This document shows, in pieces, positions 1-7,307 of a stretch of DNA of 15,524 bases. The position numbers and the translations under genes are program-made. Numbering within the stretch: position 1 is the first letter of the stretch; each line of letters opens with the position of its first letter. The notes below the pieces were generated by a model that had not been told where the DNA came from, did no database searches, and was given only the letters and a program-made list of their open reading frames with translations. This DNA comes from JBCCMA01 sp039026595 (GTDB taxonomy: Bacteria; Pseudomonadota; Gammaproteobacteria; Steroidobacterales; JBCCMA01). The stretch spans positions 1 through 15,524 of the forward strand of contig JBCCMA010000086.1 of the NCBI GenBank assembly GCA_039026595.1, given 5' to 3'.

Positions 1-104
1 AAGGTCGTCGAGACCATGAAGAACACCAGCAGCAAGAGCACAACGTCGATCAGCGATGTCAGGCTGATTTCAGGCTCCTCGTCCTGGCGCGGTTGCAGTC
101 GCAC
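1..104 (-). CDS. exbD: ExbD/TolR-family proton-channel subunit, N-terminal part only
   Basis: The first 34 codons of a biopolymer transport protein; the rest lies beyond the left edge. The visible protein has a short charged cytoplasmic tail (residues 1-13) followed by a TM segment with the family hallmark LTSLIDVV, whose Asp20 matches the proton-carrying aspartate of ExbD/TolR, then FFMVSTT. ExbD works with ExbB as a proton-driven motor that energises TonB-type outer-membrane transport or a related envelope task. I chose the GTG at 104-102, with GGAG 11 nt upstream. It begins 2 nt after the exbB stop, so translation is probably coupled. In many gammaproteobacteria msbA and lpxK follow; I expect them to the left but cannot see them. 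The family call is firm. Whether the physiological partner is TonB or another protein cannot be told. Confidence 0.9.
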   Translation of the reverse strand, partial: MRLQPRQDEEPEISLTSLIDVVLLLLVFFMVSTT

Positions 105-106
105 GG

Positions 107-772
107 TCAGTCGGGCTCCGTCGCAGCCGGTGCCGCCTTCATGGCCATCGCCTGGCGCACGCGGCGGGGGCGCTGGTCCATGATGGCGTCCACCAGTCGC
201 GTGGCGTCCTTCTCCATCTCGATCACAAGGCCGTCGACGCGACCGCGCAGGTAGCGGTAACCGATCAGTGCCGGTATCGCGATCAAAAGACCCGCCGCGG
301 TTGTGATTAACGCCTGCGAGATGCCGCCCGCCAGGGCACCGGGATCGCCGACGCCGTATTCAACGATATCGGTGAACACCGTCATCATGCCCACAACGGT
401 CCCCAGCAAACCGAGCAAAGGGGAGATTGCTGCAACGGTACCGAGGGTGGTCAGGTAGCGACTGAGGTCATGCACCACGTGTCGTCCGGCGTCTTCGATA
501 CGTTCGCGCATGGTGTCACGATCGCGGCTACGGTGTTCCAGACCCGCTGCCAGAATCACGCCAAGCGGCGCGGTGTCGCGCAGGGCGCGAATATGCCGCT
601 CATCAAACTCGCCGCGCTCGACCCACTGCCACACTTTGGCCGACATCCCGTCAGGAATGACCCGGCTGTAACGCAGCGCAAAGAGCCGTTCGAAAATGAT
701 CGCCACCGCCACGACCGAACACAGGACAAGGGCCGGCATCAGCCAGCCACCGGCTTTGACAATCTCGAACAT
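107..772 (-). CDS. exbB: ExbB/TolQ/MotA-family proton channel protein
   Basis: 221-aa inner-membrane protein of the MotA/TolQ/ExbB proton channel family, about the usual length. Three membrane segments are visible: residues 11-31, 108-133 and 150-174. The second contains the glycine-rich SPLLGLLGTVVGMM stretch and the third the ITTAAGLLIAIP stretch that mark the family; residues 35-105 form the large cytoplasmic loop. Five ExbB subunits are known to surround an ExbD dimer to make a proton-driven motor. The ATG at 772 is the first residue of a normal ExbB N-terminus, 12 nt after the comEC stop, with a weak AGAG five bases upstream. exbD follows after 2 nt. The comEC-exbB-exbD order is common in gammaproteobacteria, usually ahead of msbA and lpxK, so this pair may be a paralogue serving lipid A or envelope export rather than iron uptake; that is inference. 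Confidence 0.93.
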   Translation of the reverse strand: MFEIVKAGGWLMPALVLCSVVAVAIIFERLFALRYSRVIPDGMSAKVWQWVERGEFDERHIRALRDTAPLGVILAAGLEHRSRDRDTMRERIEDAGRHVVHDLSRYLTTLGTVAAISPLLGLLGTVVGMMTVFTDIVEYGVGDPGALAGGISQALITTAAGLLIAIPALIGYRYLRGRVDGLVIEMEKDATRLVDAIMDQRPRRVRQAMAMKAAPAATEPD

Positions 773-784
773 ATTGGCTCTAAA

Positions 785-3127
785 TCAACAAGATGCGCGC
801 AGAATATCACGTCCGCTTTCAGTGCGGAACGCGCGCCACCAGCCATCTCCTACCGCTTCGTTCGACCAGCGCCAAAGCGCCGGCCTTGCCTGTCTTGCGC
901 CGGTCACCATGGACGGTGCGGCGCGACCATCAAGCCACACGGTCAGACCGCCCGACGCGGCCGTGTGGCACGTCATCGTCCCGGCCGCCTGCCACCGTGA
1001 AACGACCTCTCTGGCCGGCAGGGACCAACGGTTATCAAAAGACGTTGAGAACAAAGCGAAGTCCGCCTGCACGGCGCGCACAAAAGCGGCGCTCGACGAC
1101 GTTCGGCTTCCGTGGTGCTGGCCCACGACAATCCGCGCCGGGCGTAGATTCCGGCCGTGTAAAAGCGACACCTCACCGAGCCGCTCCAGATCCCCCGTCA
1201 GCAATGCGGACCCGAAGCGGGTCGTCACACGGAGCACGCACGACGCGTTGTTTCCGCGCCAACGCATTGACCGACGCGGATGCAAGAACTCAAAGACAAC
1301 GCCATCCAGTCGCCAGCGCAAACCTTCACGACACAGCCGTCCGCGACCACCTCGCTCGGGTTCGCCGGACCACCAGTTTGCAACCGACACGAACGATGAC
1401 AAAGACGCGGCACCGCCGCGGTGATCGAGATCGCCGTGACTGATCACCACTGTGTGTACTTGCCGTACACCGGTGGCACTCAAGTGCGGACCCACCACGC
1501 GCGCCACGGCATCGGTACGGGCCCACTGACCGCCGGTATCGTAGAGCACGACGTGGCGCTGGGTATAAATCACCACCGCCAGGCCGTGTGAGACATCCAG
1601 CACGTCGAGACGGACCTCCCCGTGCGCCGGGCGATCCGCGCGGCCAAAGAACAGAGGCAGGCACAACGCAACAGCAAGCGCGCGATTTCTGGGGCGGGCG
1701 CCGGGCACAAGAAGGAGCGCGACACCGATCAATGCCAGCAGTGCGCCCGTGACACCGAGCGCGGATAGCCGAAGCTCGCTGAAAGGCAGCGCCGCCAATC
1801 CGAAGAGCCAGACCAGCGCAGGATCGATCAACCTCGCCAGTCCGCCTGCAAGGTGCGCGACCATCGGTACGGGCAGCACGAGGGCGATCACGGTGAACAG
1901 CACGGCCGGCACCAGCACAAGGCTGACAAGCGGCACCCAGACCAGATTGGCCAGCGGCCCGACCAATGACAAACGACCGATCGTCACTGTGACCACTGGC
2001 AACAAGCCAACAAAAGCGACCCATTGCGTCTGCCACCACGGCGCCTGCACTCGCAAGCGCAGCGACGCGAGCACGGCGACCGCGCCAAAGCTAAGCCAGA
2101 AGCCATGGTCAAGCAGTGCAAATGGGTCGAGGATCAAAATGCCGCAGGCGGCGAGCAACAAAGCCGATGTGACGGGCACGCGCCGCGCGATCTGCGACAC
2201 CAGAAGCCAGACGGCCAGCATGAGGAGCGCCCGCCGGGTCGGCAGCGCAAATCCCGCAAGCAGGGCGTACAACACAGCCAGGACCCATGCGATCACCGGT
2301 CCGGCCCAACGGTCGCCGCCGCGTCGGGCCCACCATCGCGGGCAACAACAGCGAAAAAGGGGCGCGATGACTCCGCGGCCGATCCACCAGCCCGCCGCCG
2401 CGACCAGTCCGATGTGCAAACCCGAAATTGACACGAGATGGCGGGTGCCCGTCGACACAAGTGCGTTGTGTAGCGACACGGGCAGAACGTCACGGTAGCC
2501 CACCGCGAGCGCCACAATCAGTGGCCACGCCGCGCCCTCACCAACCGCGAAACGCAGTTGATCGGCCAGAGCCAATCGCGCCGCCGTCAGGGGAACCGAG
2601 TGTCGCCGCGTGAGGCGCGTGGCCGATCGATCGAGTTGCACACGCGCATAGCCGGCGACGCGATGCCGGAACGCGCGCTTCTCAGCATCCGGTCCGGTCC
2701 GATTGAGCCGCCCGCGCGGCGGACGGACACGCGCGTCGAACACCCAGCATTGACCCGGGCGTGGCACCCGGACGCCGCCGTACGACGTCGCGACCAATCG
2801 CCAGGACACCGGCCGACCGTCAAATTCGCGGGCAAGCACATCAAAACGCAAGCGCGAACCGATGAGCCAGACCGGGCCGGTGATGCACGCCGTCAATCGA
2901 CCGCTGGCCGGCTCGTGAACCCGAGCTGAACGGGTGTGGGCTGCGTGCGCACTGGCCCAGAGCAGCATCGCCGTGCCCGCCAAAACCGGCAGGCGAGCCG
3001 ACCGACACCGCCACGCAATAAGCGGACACATGCCAAGAGCAACGATGGCGATGTGCGGCGCCCTCGGCCAGAACACGGCCGCGAACGCACCGCAAAACAG
3101 AGCCGCTGCGAGGCGGAACACCGACAC
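785..3127 (-). CDS. comEC: ComEC/Rec2-family DNA internalisation channel
   Basis: 780-aa polytopic inner-membrane protein. In competent bacteria ComEC carries single-stranded DNA into the cytoplasm; many species keep the gene without known competence. Residues 1-65 are hydrophobic. Residues 70-170 fit the periplasmic OB-like domain (DUF4131) and hold two cysteines, 81 and 127; the B. subtilis protein has a disulfide in this region, and equivalence here is inference. About 190-490 is the competence domain, with the conserved SISGLHIGL near residue 234. From about 505 comes a metallo-beta-lactamase-type domain with HGDLDH (564-569), LLTGDLE and HHGSRTSS (671 onward), thought to act as a nuclease. 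No ATG fits the start. GTG at 3127 (GGAG 5 nt upstream) and GTG at 3121 (same GGAG, 11 nt) are both possible and differ by two residues. The gene is full length with no frameshift and is transcribed with exbB-exbD. Confidence 0.93.
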   Translation of the reverse strand: MSVFRLAAALFCGAFAAVFWPRAPHIAIVALGMCPLIAWRCRSARLPVLAGTAMLLWASAHAAHTRSARVHEPASGRLTACITGPVWLIGSRLRFDVLAREFDGRPVSWRLVATSYGGVRVPRPGQCWVFDARVRPPRGRLNRTGPDAEKRAFRHRVAGYARVQLDRSATRLTRRHSVPLTAARLALADQLRFAVGEGAAWPLIVALAVGYRDVLPVSLHNALVSTGTRHLVSISGLHIGLVAAAGWWIGRGVIAPLFRCCCPRWWARRGGDRWAGPVIAWVLAVLYALLAGFALPTRRALLMLAVWLLVSQIARRVPVTSALLLAACGILILDPFALLDHGFWLSFGAVAVLASLRLRVQAPWWQTQWVAFVGLLPVVTVTIGRLSLVGPLANLVWVPLVSLVLVPAVLFTVIALVLPVPMVAHLAGGLARLIDPALVWLFGLAALPFSELRLSALGVTGALLALIGVALLLVPGARPRNRALAVALCLPLFFGRADRPAHGEVRLDVLDVSHGLAVVIYTQRHVVLYDTGGQWARTDAVARVVGPHLSATGVRQVHTVVISHGDLDHRGGAASLSSFVSVANWWSGEPERGGRGRLCREGLRWRLDGVVFEFLHPRRSMRWRGNNASCVLRVTTRFGSALLTGDLERLGEVSLLHGRNLRPARIVVGQHHGSRTSSSAAFVRAVQADFALFSTSFDNRWSLPAREVVSRWQAAGTMTCHTAASGGLTVWLDGRAAPSMVTGARQARPALWRWSNEAVGDGWWRAFRTESGRDILRASC

Positions 3128-3230
3128 AGCCTCTCCATGACGTGCAAACCAGGTCAGAGCGTAAAGAGAAACCGTTCAGGTGAACCAGAGGACAATCTGG
3201 CCAATCCAGTAGAGTTTGCGAGCGCCAGAT
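3128..3230. other. lolD-comEC intergenic region with an 8-bp inverted repeat
   Basis: About 100 bases between the lolD stop and the comEC start. They contain an inverted repeat, AATCTGGC at 3194-3201 and GCCAGATT at 3224-3231, separated by 22 nt; the right arm touches the last base of the lolD stop codon. On the minus strand no T-run follows, so it is not a standard intrinsic terminator. I found no convincing -35/-10 pair for comEC, although one may exist. No small ORF here looks like a gene. Confidence 0.4.
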
Positions 3231-3926
3231 TCAGGGCTCGCGCAGCCGGCCGTCCGCAAGATGCAGCACGCGATCCATTTGTCGGGCAATGCCCGTATCG
3301 TGGGTGACAACGACCAATGCGGTGCCCGCATCCTTCTTCATTTGTACGAGGCGCTCAAACACGCGCTGGCCGGTGGCGCCATCAAGGTTTCCGGTTGGTT
3401 CATCCGCAAGAATCAGCGACGGTTCCGTGACCATGGCGCGCGCCACAGCGGCGCGTTGCCGCTCGCCACCGGATAACTGGGCGGGTTTGTGGTCCAGGCG
3501 TTCGGCCAGCCCCACATCCGAAAGGAGACGGGCCGCACGGGCCATGGTCTCGGCGCGCGTTATACCGCGAATCATCAACGGCATGGCGACGTTTTCCTGC
3601 GCAGTAAACTCGGGAAGCAGATGGTGAAACTGGTATACGAAACCGAGTTTGCGATTGCGAACCCCACCGCGCTCAAGGTCGTCCATGGCACCAAGATCCT
3701 CACCATCGAGCAAAACCTGGCCGGACGTTGGCGTATCGAGCCCTCCGAGCAATTGCAGCAGCGTGGTTTTGCCCGCGCCGGAGGCGCCAATAATGGCAAG
3801 CGATTCACCGCGATGAACCGTCAGCTCGAGACCGTCGAGCACCGACAGGCGACGCTCCCCTTCCTCGAACGCACGTGACAATGCCACACAACGCAGGATC
3901 ACATCGGCATCGGACAGGTTGGTCAA
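3231..3926 (-). CDS. lolD: Lipoprotein-releasing system ATP-binding protein LolD
   Basis: 231-aa ABC ATPase that powers release of outer-membrane lipoproteins from the inner membrane to LolA. Visible motifs are Walker A GASGAGKT (47-54), Q-loop Gln99 in the Lol-typical run FVYQFHHLLPEFTA, signature LSGGERQR (151-158), Walker B LILADEPTGNLD (171-182) and H-loop THD (208-210). NVAMPL after the Q-loop is also typical of LolD. I place the start at TTG 3926-3924: GAGGAA lies 6 nt upstream, and the 231-aa product matches the roughly 233 aa of E. coli LolD. The frame stays open further upstream, but that extension lies over the end of the permease gene and has no LolD-like sequence. The Shine-Dalgarno overlaps the TGA of the preceding permease, implying coupled translation. 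It is the last gene of the sfsA-lol operon. Confidence 0.96.
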   Translation of the reverse strand: MTNLSDADVILRCVALSRAFEEGERRLSVLDGLELTVHRGESLAIIGASGAGKTTLLQLLGGLDTPTSGQVLLDGEDLGAMDDLERGGVRNRKLGFVYQFHHLLPEFTAQENVAMPLMIRGITRAETMARAARLLSDVGLAERLDHKPAQLSGGERQRAAVARAMVTEPSLILADEPTGNLDGATGQRVFERLVQMKKDAGTALVVVTHDTGIARQMDRVLHLADGRLREP

Positions 3927-3932
3927 TCGATG

Positions 3933-3938
3933 TTCCTC
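3933..3938 (-). promoter_or_regulatory. Shine-Dalgarno for lolD overlapping the permease stop codon
   Basis: GAGGAA on the minus strand. Its first two bases are the last two of the upstream permease's TGA (3939-3937). It lies six bases before a TTG codon and is the main reason for the lolD start chosen here. The arrangement suits ribosome hand-over from the permease to the ATPase. Confidence 0.7.
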
Positions 3939-5181
3939 AATCTTGGCGGAGCGCTTGAGCGGGCTCAGTGCGAGCCGCCTTGCGCGCCGGGTAAATGGTC
4001 GAACCCACAGAAAGCAGAAGCGCCAGCAGCGCGACCAGCGCGACCTCGACCGGCGCCACCCGGGCGGGCAACTCATCGATCAGGTACACGCGTGGGTCGA
4101 GAAGCAGCTGCCCTGTGACCCACTCCAGAAATCGCAACAGCGGATCTACCAGATACGAAAGCACCACGCCCAGCACCACGCCGCCGGCCGTCCCGATCAA
4201 ACCAATCGCCACGCCCTGCGCCACGAAAACGCGCAGAACTTGTGACCGTGATGCACCCATGGTTCTCAAAATGGCAATGTCACTTCGCTTCTCCCGCACA
4301 ACGAGCACCAGTGTTGAGACGATATTGAACGCCGCCACGGCAACGATCAGCAACAGGATCACAAACAGCACGCGTTTGGTCAGTCTGACCGAATGAAAGA
4401 AGTTGGCGTGCGTGCGCGTCCAGTCGGTGACAAGATAATTTTGCCGCTGCAGGGTGCGCGCCACGTCCACCGCAACCGTTGGCGCCTCGAACATATCGGC
4501 CAGTTTCAATCGCAGACCCGTCGCCTCATCGCCGAGGCGATAGATACGCTGAGCGTCGCTCATGTGCACATAGGCCAGCCCGCGATCAAATTCGTACATC
4601 CCGACCGCAAAGGTGCCCGTAACCCGGAACTGGCGCATTCTTGGCACCAACCCGACCGGTGTCATCTTGGCCTGAGAGATCAAGAGCAAGACCTTGTCGC
4701 CGACGTCAACATCGAGTTCAACCGCCAGACGCTCACCGAGCACAATGCCGTACTCGCCCGCCGCGAGGGACGATACCGCCTCGCCGAGTCGCACAAGCTG
4801 CGCCACCTCACGTTCGTATTCGGGCACCACTCCCCGAACCAATGCGCCACTGGCGCGCGAGCCGTTGACCAGCATGCCCTTATCTTCGACAAACGGGGCC
4901 ACCGCATCCACCCTGTCGTGCTGCAACGCCACCTCTCGCGTGGCGCGCCATGAGCGAAGCGGCGTCCCCTCTTCGCCGGTAATCGAAGCGTGCGATGCCA
5001 CGGCCAGAATCCGATCACGCAGCTCGGCCTCGAACCCATTCATCACCGACAGCACGACAATCAGCACGGCAACACCAAGCGCGATCCCAAGCATCGACAC
5101 GCGTGAAATAAACGCAACAAAGGAGCGTTTCGTTCCCGAACGCACGTAGCGCCAGCCAATATCGCGGGCGAGCCTACTCAT
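3937..5181 (-). CDS. lolC: LolC/LolE-family lipoprotein-releasing permease with LolC-type hook
   Basis: 414-aa membrane subunit of the Lol exporter. TM1 is about 22-48 (ending VLSVMNGFE), a large periplasmic domain spans about 50-265, and three more TM segments lie near 270-295, 318-345 and 375-398. Residues 174-185 read TPVGLVPRMRQF and match the position and pattern of the E. coli LolC hook (TPMGRIPSQRLF), the loop that binds LolA. Other parts resemble LolE more: GIALGVAVLIV, FNIVSTLV, and the region before the last TM. It is therefore mosaic, as described for LolF proteins, and the symbol lolC rests on the hook alone. Its ATG lies inside the end of the preceding permease gene (8-nt overlap) with no clear Shine-Dalgarno, so translation is probably coupled. 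Family certain; lolC versus lolE versus lolF uncertain. Confidence 0.9.
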   Translation of the reverse strand: MSRLARDIGWRYVRSGTKRSFVAFISRVSMLGIALGVAVLIVVLSVMNGFEAELRDRILAVASHASITGEEGTPLRSWRATREVALQHDRVDAVAPFVEDKGMLVNGSRASGALVRGVVPEYEREVAQLVRLGEAVSSLAAGEYGIVLGERLAVELDVDVGDKVLLLISQAKMTPVGLVPRMRQFRVTGTFAVGMYEFDRGLAYVHMSDAQRIYRLGDEATGLRLKLADMFEAPTVAVDVARTLQRQNYLVTDWTRTHANFFHSVRLTKRVLFVILLLIVAVAAFNIVSTLVLVVREKRSDIAILRTMGASRSQVLRVFVAQGVAIGLIGTAGGVVLGVVLSYLVDPLLRFLEWVTGQLLLDPRVYLIDELPARVAPVEVALVALLALLLSVGSTIYPARKAARTEPAQALRQD

Positions 5182-6430
5182 ATCGAAGCGCGTCTGCGGG
5201 ATCGACGGCGGCGGCCCGACGCGACGGGAACAGCGTTGAGGACAACGCCAGAACCAGACTGGCCGCCGCGATGATCAGAACCTCATGCCAGCGCAAATCA
5301 GACGGAATGCGCGTCACGTAATAGACGGACGGATCGAATATCGTGCGGCCAACCAATGACTCCACGGCGGCTGCCGCCGATTCGACGTTCAAGGCGCCGA
5401 TTACACCCAGGCTTACGCCGATCACCACACCGATCAGAGCGATGACCGCGCCCTGTGTCAAAAAAATACGCGTAACCCGCTCGGGCGACAGACCGAACGT
5501 GCGCAACACAGCGATATCGTTGCGCTTGTCACTGACCACCATCATCAGCATGGCATTGATGTTAAAGGCCGCAACGCCCACCGCAAGCAACAGGAACAGA
5601 CTCATCATCAGTTTTTCAACCTTGAGCGCGCGGAAGTAGCTCGACTGCTGCTCAGTCCAGTCTTCCACTGCAACGTCTTGTGTTGACGTTTGCACCAGCG
5701 ACCGAATCTGATCGCCCGCCTGCGGTGCCCGCATCAAATCATCCAGCTTGACTTTCAGACCCGATGCCTCGCCGCCGAGTTCAAAAAGTGCCGCCGCGTC
5801 GGCCATATGAATCACTGAACGGGCCGTCGCCGAGTTCTGCAATCCGGCATCGAAAATGCCGGTGACGGTAAATCGGCGAAGCAGTGGCACGACCGTACGA
5901 CCGCCGGCGTCAGGGCGCGGGATCATCAGGGTAATGCGATCGCCGACGGTCGCGTCGACCAGATAGGCAAGGTGACTGTCCAGCAGCATGTTATATCGCC
6001 CCGGCTCAAGCGAGCTGAGTCGCCCGACCAACAGACTGTTATCGAGATCAGACACCGCGGGTTCGATGGCCGGGTCCACACCGCTGATCAACGTGCCGTT
6101 CAGGCGTGTCCGGTTGACCAGCATCCCCTGCCCTTCCACAAACGGAGCCACCCCGAGCACGCCCTCGTCGCGCGCGATGGACCGGGCCAGGTCCCGCCAG
6201 TCGGTCAGCGCATCGTCGCGGGCGGTCAACGTGACATGCGCCGAAAGGCTGACGAGCCGCTGACGGAGCTCGTTCCCGAACCCGTTCATGACAGACATGA
6301 TGATGATCAGCGCGGCGACACACAGTGCGATGCCCGCTGTCGATGCGAACGTGATCAGCGAGACAAACCACTGCCCTCGCCTCGGGCGAAGATAACGCAG
6401 GGCAATGAAAGCCTCGGTGGACAAGGCCAT
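5174..6430 (-). CDS. lolE: LolC/LolE-family lipoprotein-releasing permease, hook motif not recognisable
   Basis: 418-aa paralogue of the next gene, with the same plan: TM1 about 22-48 (IIIMSVMNGFG), a periplasmic domain about 50-268, and TM segments near 275-300, 322-348 and 385-402. At the hook position it reads PRPDAGGRTVVPLLRRF (171-187), which keeps a P..R.F frame but lacks the TPxG turn of LolC. By function it is therefore the better LolE candidate. Its C-terminus, ending ALRYE, is LolC-like, while IFDPSVYYVTRIPSDLRW (364-381) is LolE-like, so naming by similarity will be ambiguous. It would pair with the downstream permease and LolD to form LolCDE. The ATG at 6430 lies 2 nt after the sfsA stop, and the gene overlaps the next permease by 8 nt. 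Two adjacent permeases ahead of lolD differ from the E. coli order lolC-lolD-lolE. Confidence 0.85.
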   Translation of the reverse strand: MALSTEAFIALRYLRPRRGQWFVSLITFASTAGIALCVAALIIIMSVMNGFGNELRQRLVSLSAHVTLTARDDALTDWRDLARSIARDEGVLGVAPFVEGQGMLVNRTRLNGTLISGVDPAIEPAVSDLDNSLLVGRLSSLEPGRYNMLLDSHLAYLVDATVGDRITLMIPRPDAGGRTVVPLLRRFTVTGIFDAGLQNSATARSVIHMADAAALFELGGEASGLKVKLDDLMRAPQAGDQIRSLVQTSTQDVAVEDWTEQQSSYFRALKVEKLMMSLFLLLAVGVAAFNINAMLMMVVSDKRNDIAVLRTFGLSPERVTRIFLTQGAVIALIGVVIGVSLGVIGALNVESAAAAVESLVGRTIFDPSVYYVTRIPSDLRWHEVLIIAAASLVLALSSTLFPSRRAAAVDPADALRYE

Positions 6431-6432
6431 GG

Positions 6433-7158
6433 TCAGGCTGCGCCCTCAGACGTCGGCCGGATGTCCACGGGAACACGACGATAGAGCGTGACTTCCTCGG
6501 CATTCAGGCGCGCGGCGTACGCGACCACCTCGACGTCTTTGCGCATGACATCACGCAGCGTGCGTCCGTAGTCCGGATCAATGTGGTCAGCCGGGCGAAC
6601 GGACACGACATCATCGCGCTGCACACAGTAGACGAGGACCGCCCGCTGTCCTGACGCCGCCGCTCTCGCGAGCACCTCGAGGTGCTTGCGCGCGCGTGCG
6701 CTCACCGAGTCCGGAAAAAAGGCCACGCCCGCCTCAACCGCGGCGCTGACGTTTTTGACTTCCACAAGGCAGCGGCGTCGTCCAGGGTGGCTGAGCACCA
6801 GATCCAGACGCGTGCCGGGTTCGATCACGACCTCGCGCTCAATTTTCTCATAACCGGACAGCGACTCGATCACGCCGCTGCGAATCGCTTCTTCCACCAG
6901 CGCATTCGGCCGACCGGTATGAATGCCGATGCGCACGCCATCCACTTCGACCTGCTCGAGGGTATGCGCGTATTTTCTTTTGGGATTATCTGAACGGCTG
7001 AGCCAGACATCGATCCCGGGATCGATACAACCGAGCATCGAGCCCGTATTGGGGCAGTGTACGGTTAGCGATTCGCCCTCGGGCGGAATGACGTCCGCCA
7101 AAAAGCGCTTGTAGCGGCGCACAAGCGTGGCGCGTCGTAGCGCGCGTTCGTACATCAT
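6433..7158 (-). CDS. sfsA: SfsA-family protein (sugar fermentation stimulation protein A)
   Basis: 241-aa protein closely matching E. coli SfsA (234 aa). RATLVRRYKRFLADV, HCPNTGSMLGC, SDNPKRKYAHT and the C-terminal GQRAVLVYCVQ block are all recognisable. The N-terminal part is an OB-like domain. The rest resembles a restriction-endonuclease fold, with candidate active-site residues Asp119 and Glu133-Val-Lys135. SfsA was named for its effect on maltose metabolism when overproduced, and its true biochemical role is not established. Two ATGs stand in tandem at 7158 and 7155. I chose the first because AGGG lies 9 nt upstream. It is the first gene of the lol operon, 2 nt ahead of the first permease. 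Confidence 0.95.
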   Translation of the reverse strand: MMYERALRRATLVRRYKRFLADVIPPEGESLTVHCPNTGSMLGCIDPGIDVWLSRSDNPKRKYAHTLEQVEVDGVRIGIHTGRPNALVEEAIRSGVIESLSGYEKIEREVVIEPGTRLDLVLSHPGRRRCLVEVKNVSAAVEAGVAFFPDSVSARARKHLEVLARAAASGQRAVLVYCVQRDDVVSVRPADHIDPDYGRTLRDVMRKDVEVVAYAARLNAEEVTLYRRVPVDIRPTSEGAA

Positions 7159-7197
7159 AGCGCCGCACCCTAGCGGTATGTGCCCGTCAGAACAACG

Positions 7198-7246
7198 GTT
7201 GCTGCGAAGCAGCACCCGGTTCGTTGCTGCTAAGCAGCACCAGTTC
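7198..7246. repeat. Two tandem hairpin-forming repeats, 25-nt period
   Basis: Copy 1 core is GTTGCTGCGAAGCAGCACC (7198-7216) and copy 2 core is GTTGCTGCTAAGCAGCACC (7223-7241). They differ at one base, and each is followed by a similar GTTC-ending tail. Each core is a perfect dyad, TGCTGC-NAA-GCAGCA, so it could fold as a 6-bp stem with a 3-nt loop or act as a two-fold operator site. The pair lies between the divergent genes sfsA and the small secreted protein, just upstream of a possible -35 for the latter. No T-run follows either copy. Repeat structure is certain; function is unknown. Confidence 0.75.
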
Positions 7247-7247
7247 C

Positions 7248-7277
7248 TTGAATCGAGTCCCAACGTCACGCTACCGT
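7248..7277 (+). promoter_or_regulatory. Possible sigma70-type promoter for the small secreted protein gene
   Basis: TTGAAT (7248-7253) and TACCGT (7272-7277) are 18 bases apart, with four and three matches to the -35 and -10 consensus. Transcription would start near 7284, about 24 bases before the ATG at 7308. The match is weak. Support comes mainly from position, immediately downstream of the paired dyad repeats. Confidence 0.25.
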
Positions 7278-7307
7278 GTGCCGCGTATGACCACTACGGA
7301 GCGCCCT

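Noticed and set aside
1326..2039. 237-aa minus-strand frame inside comEC in another frame
   Set aside because: It overlaps the well-supported ComEC reading frame and is arginine- and cysteine-rich with no domain pattern.
470..2929. Several long plus-strand frames (60-250 aa) opposite exbB and comEC
   Set aside because: They lie antisense to clear genes, are rich in Arg, Pro, Ser and Thr, and contain no recognisable motif. Open antisense frames are expected in GC-rich DNA.
3927..4076. N-terminal extension of the lolD frame over the permease gene
   Set aside because: The extra 50 residues are Arg/Trp/Cys-rich and lie over the permease C-terminus. A good Shine-Dalgarno before TTG 3926 and the LolD family length argue for the shorter protein.
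7198..7246. CRISPR array
   Set aside because: Only two units, with no true spacer between them, only a 5-6 nt tail, and no cas genes nearby.
7159..7269. Upstream extension of the sfsA frame
   Set aside because: It crosses the dyad repeats and has no SfsA similarity. The ATG at 7158 with AGGG upstream gives the normal SfsA N-terminus.
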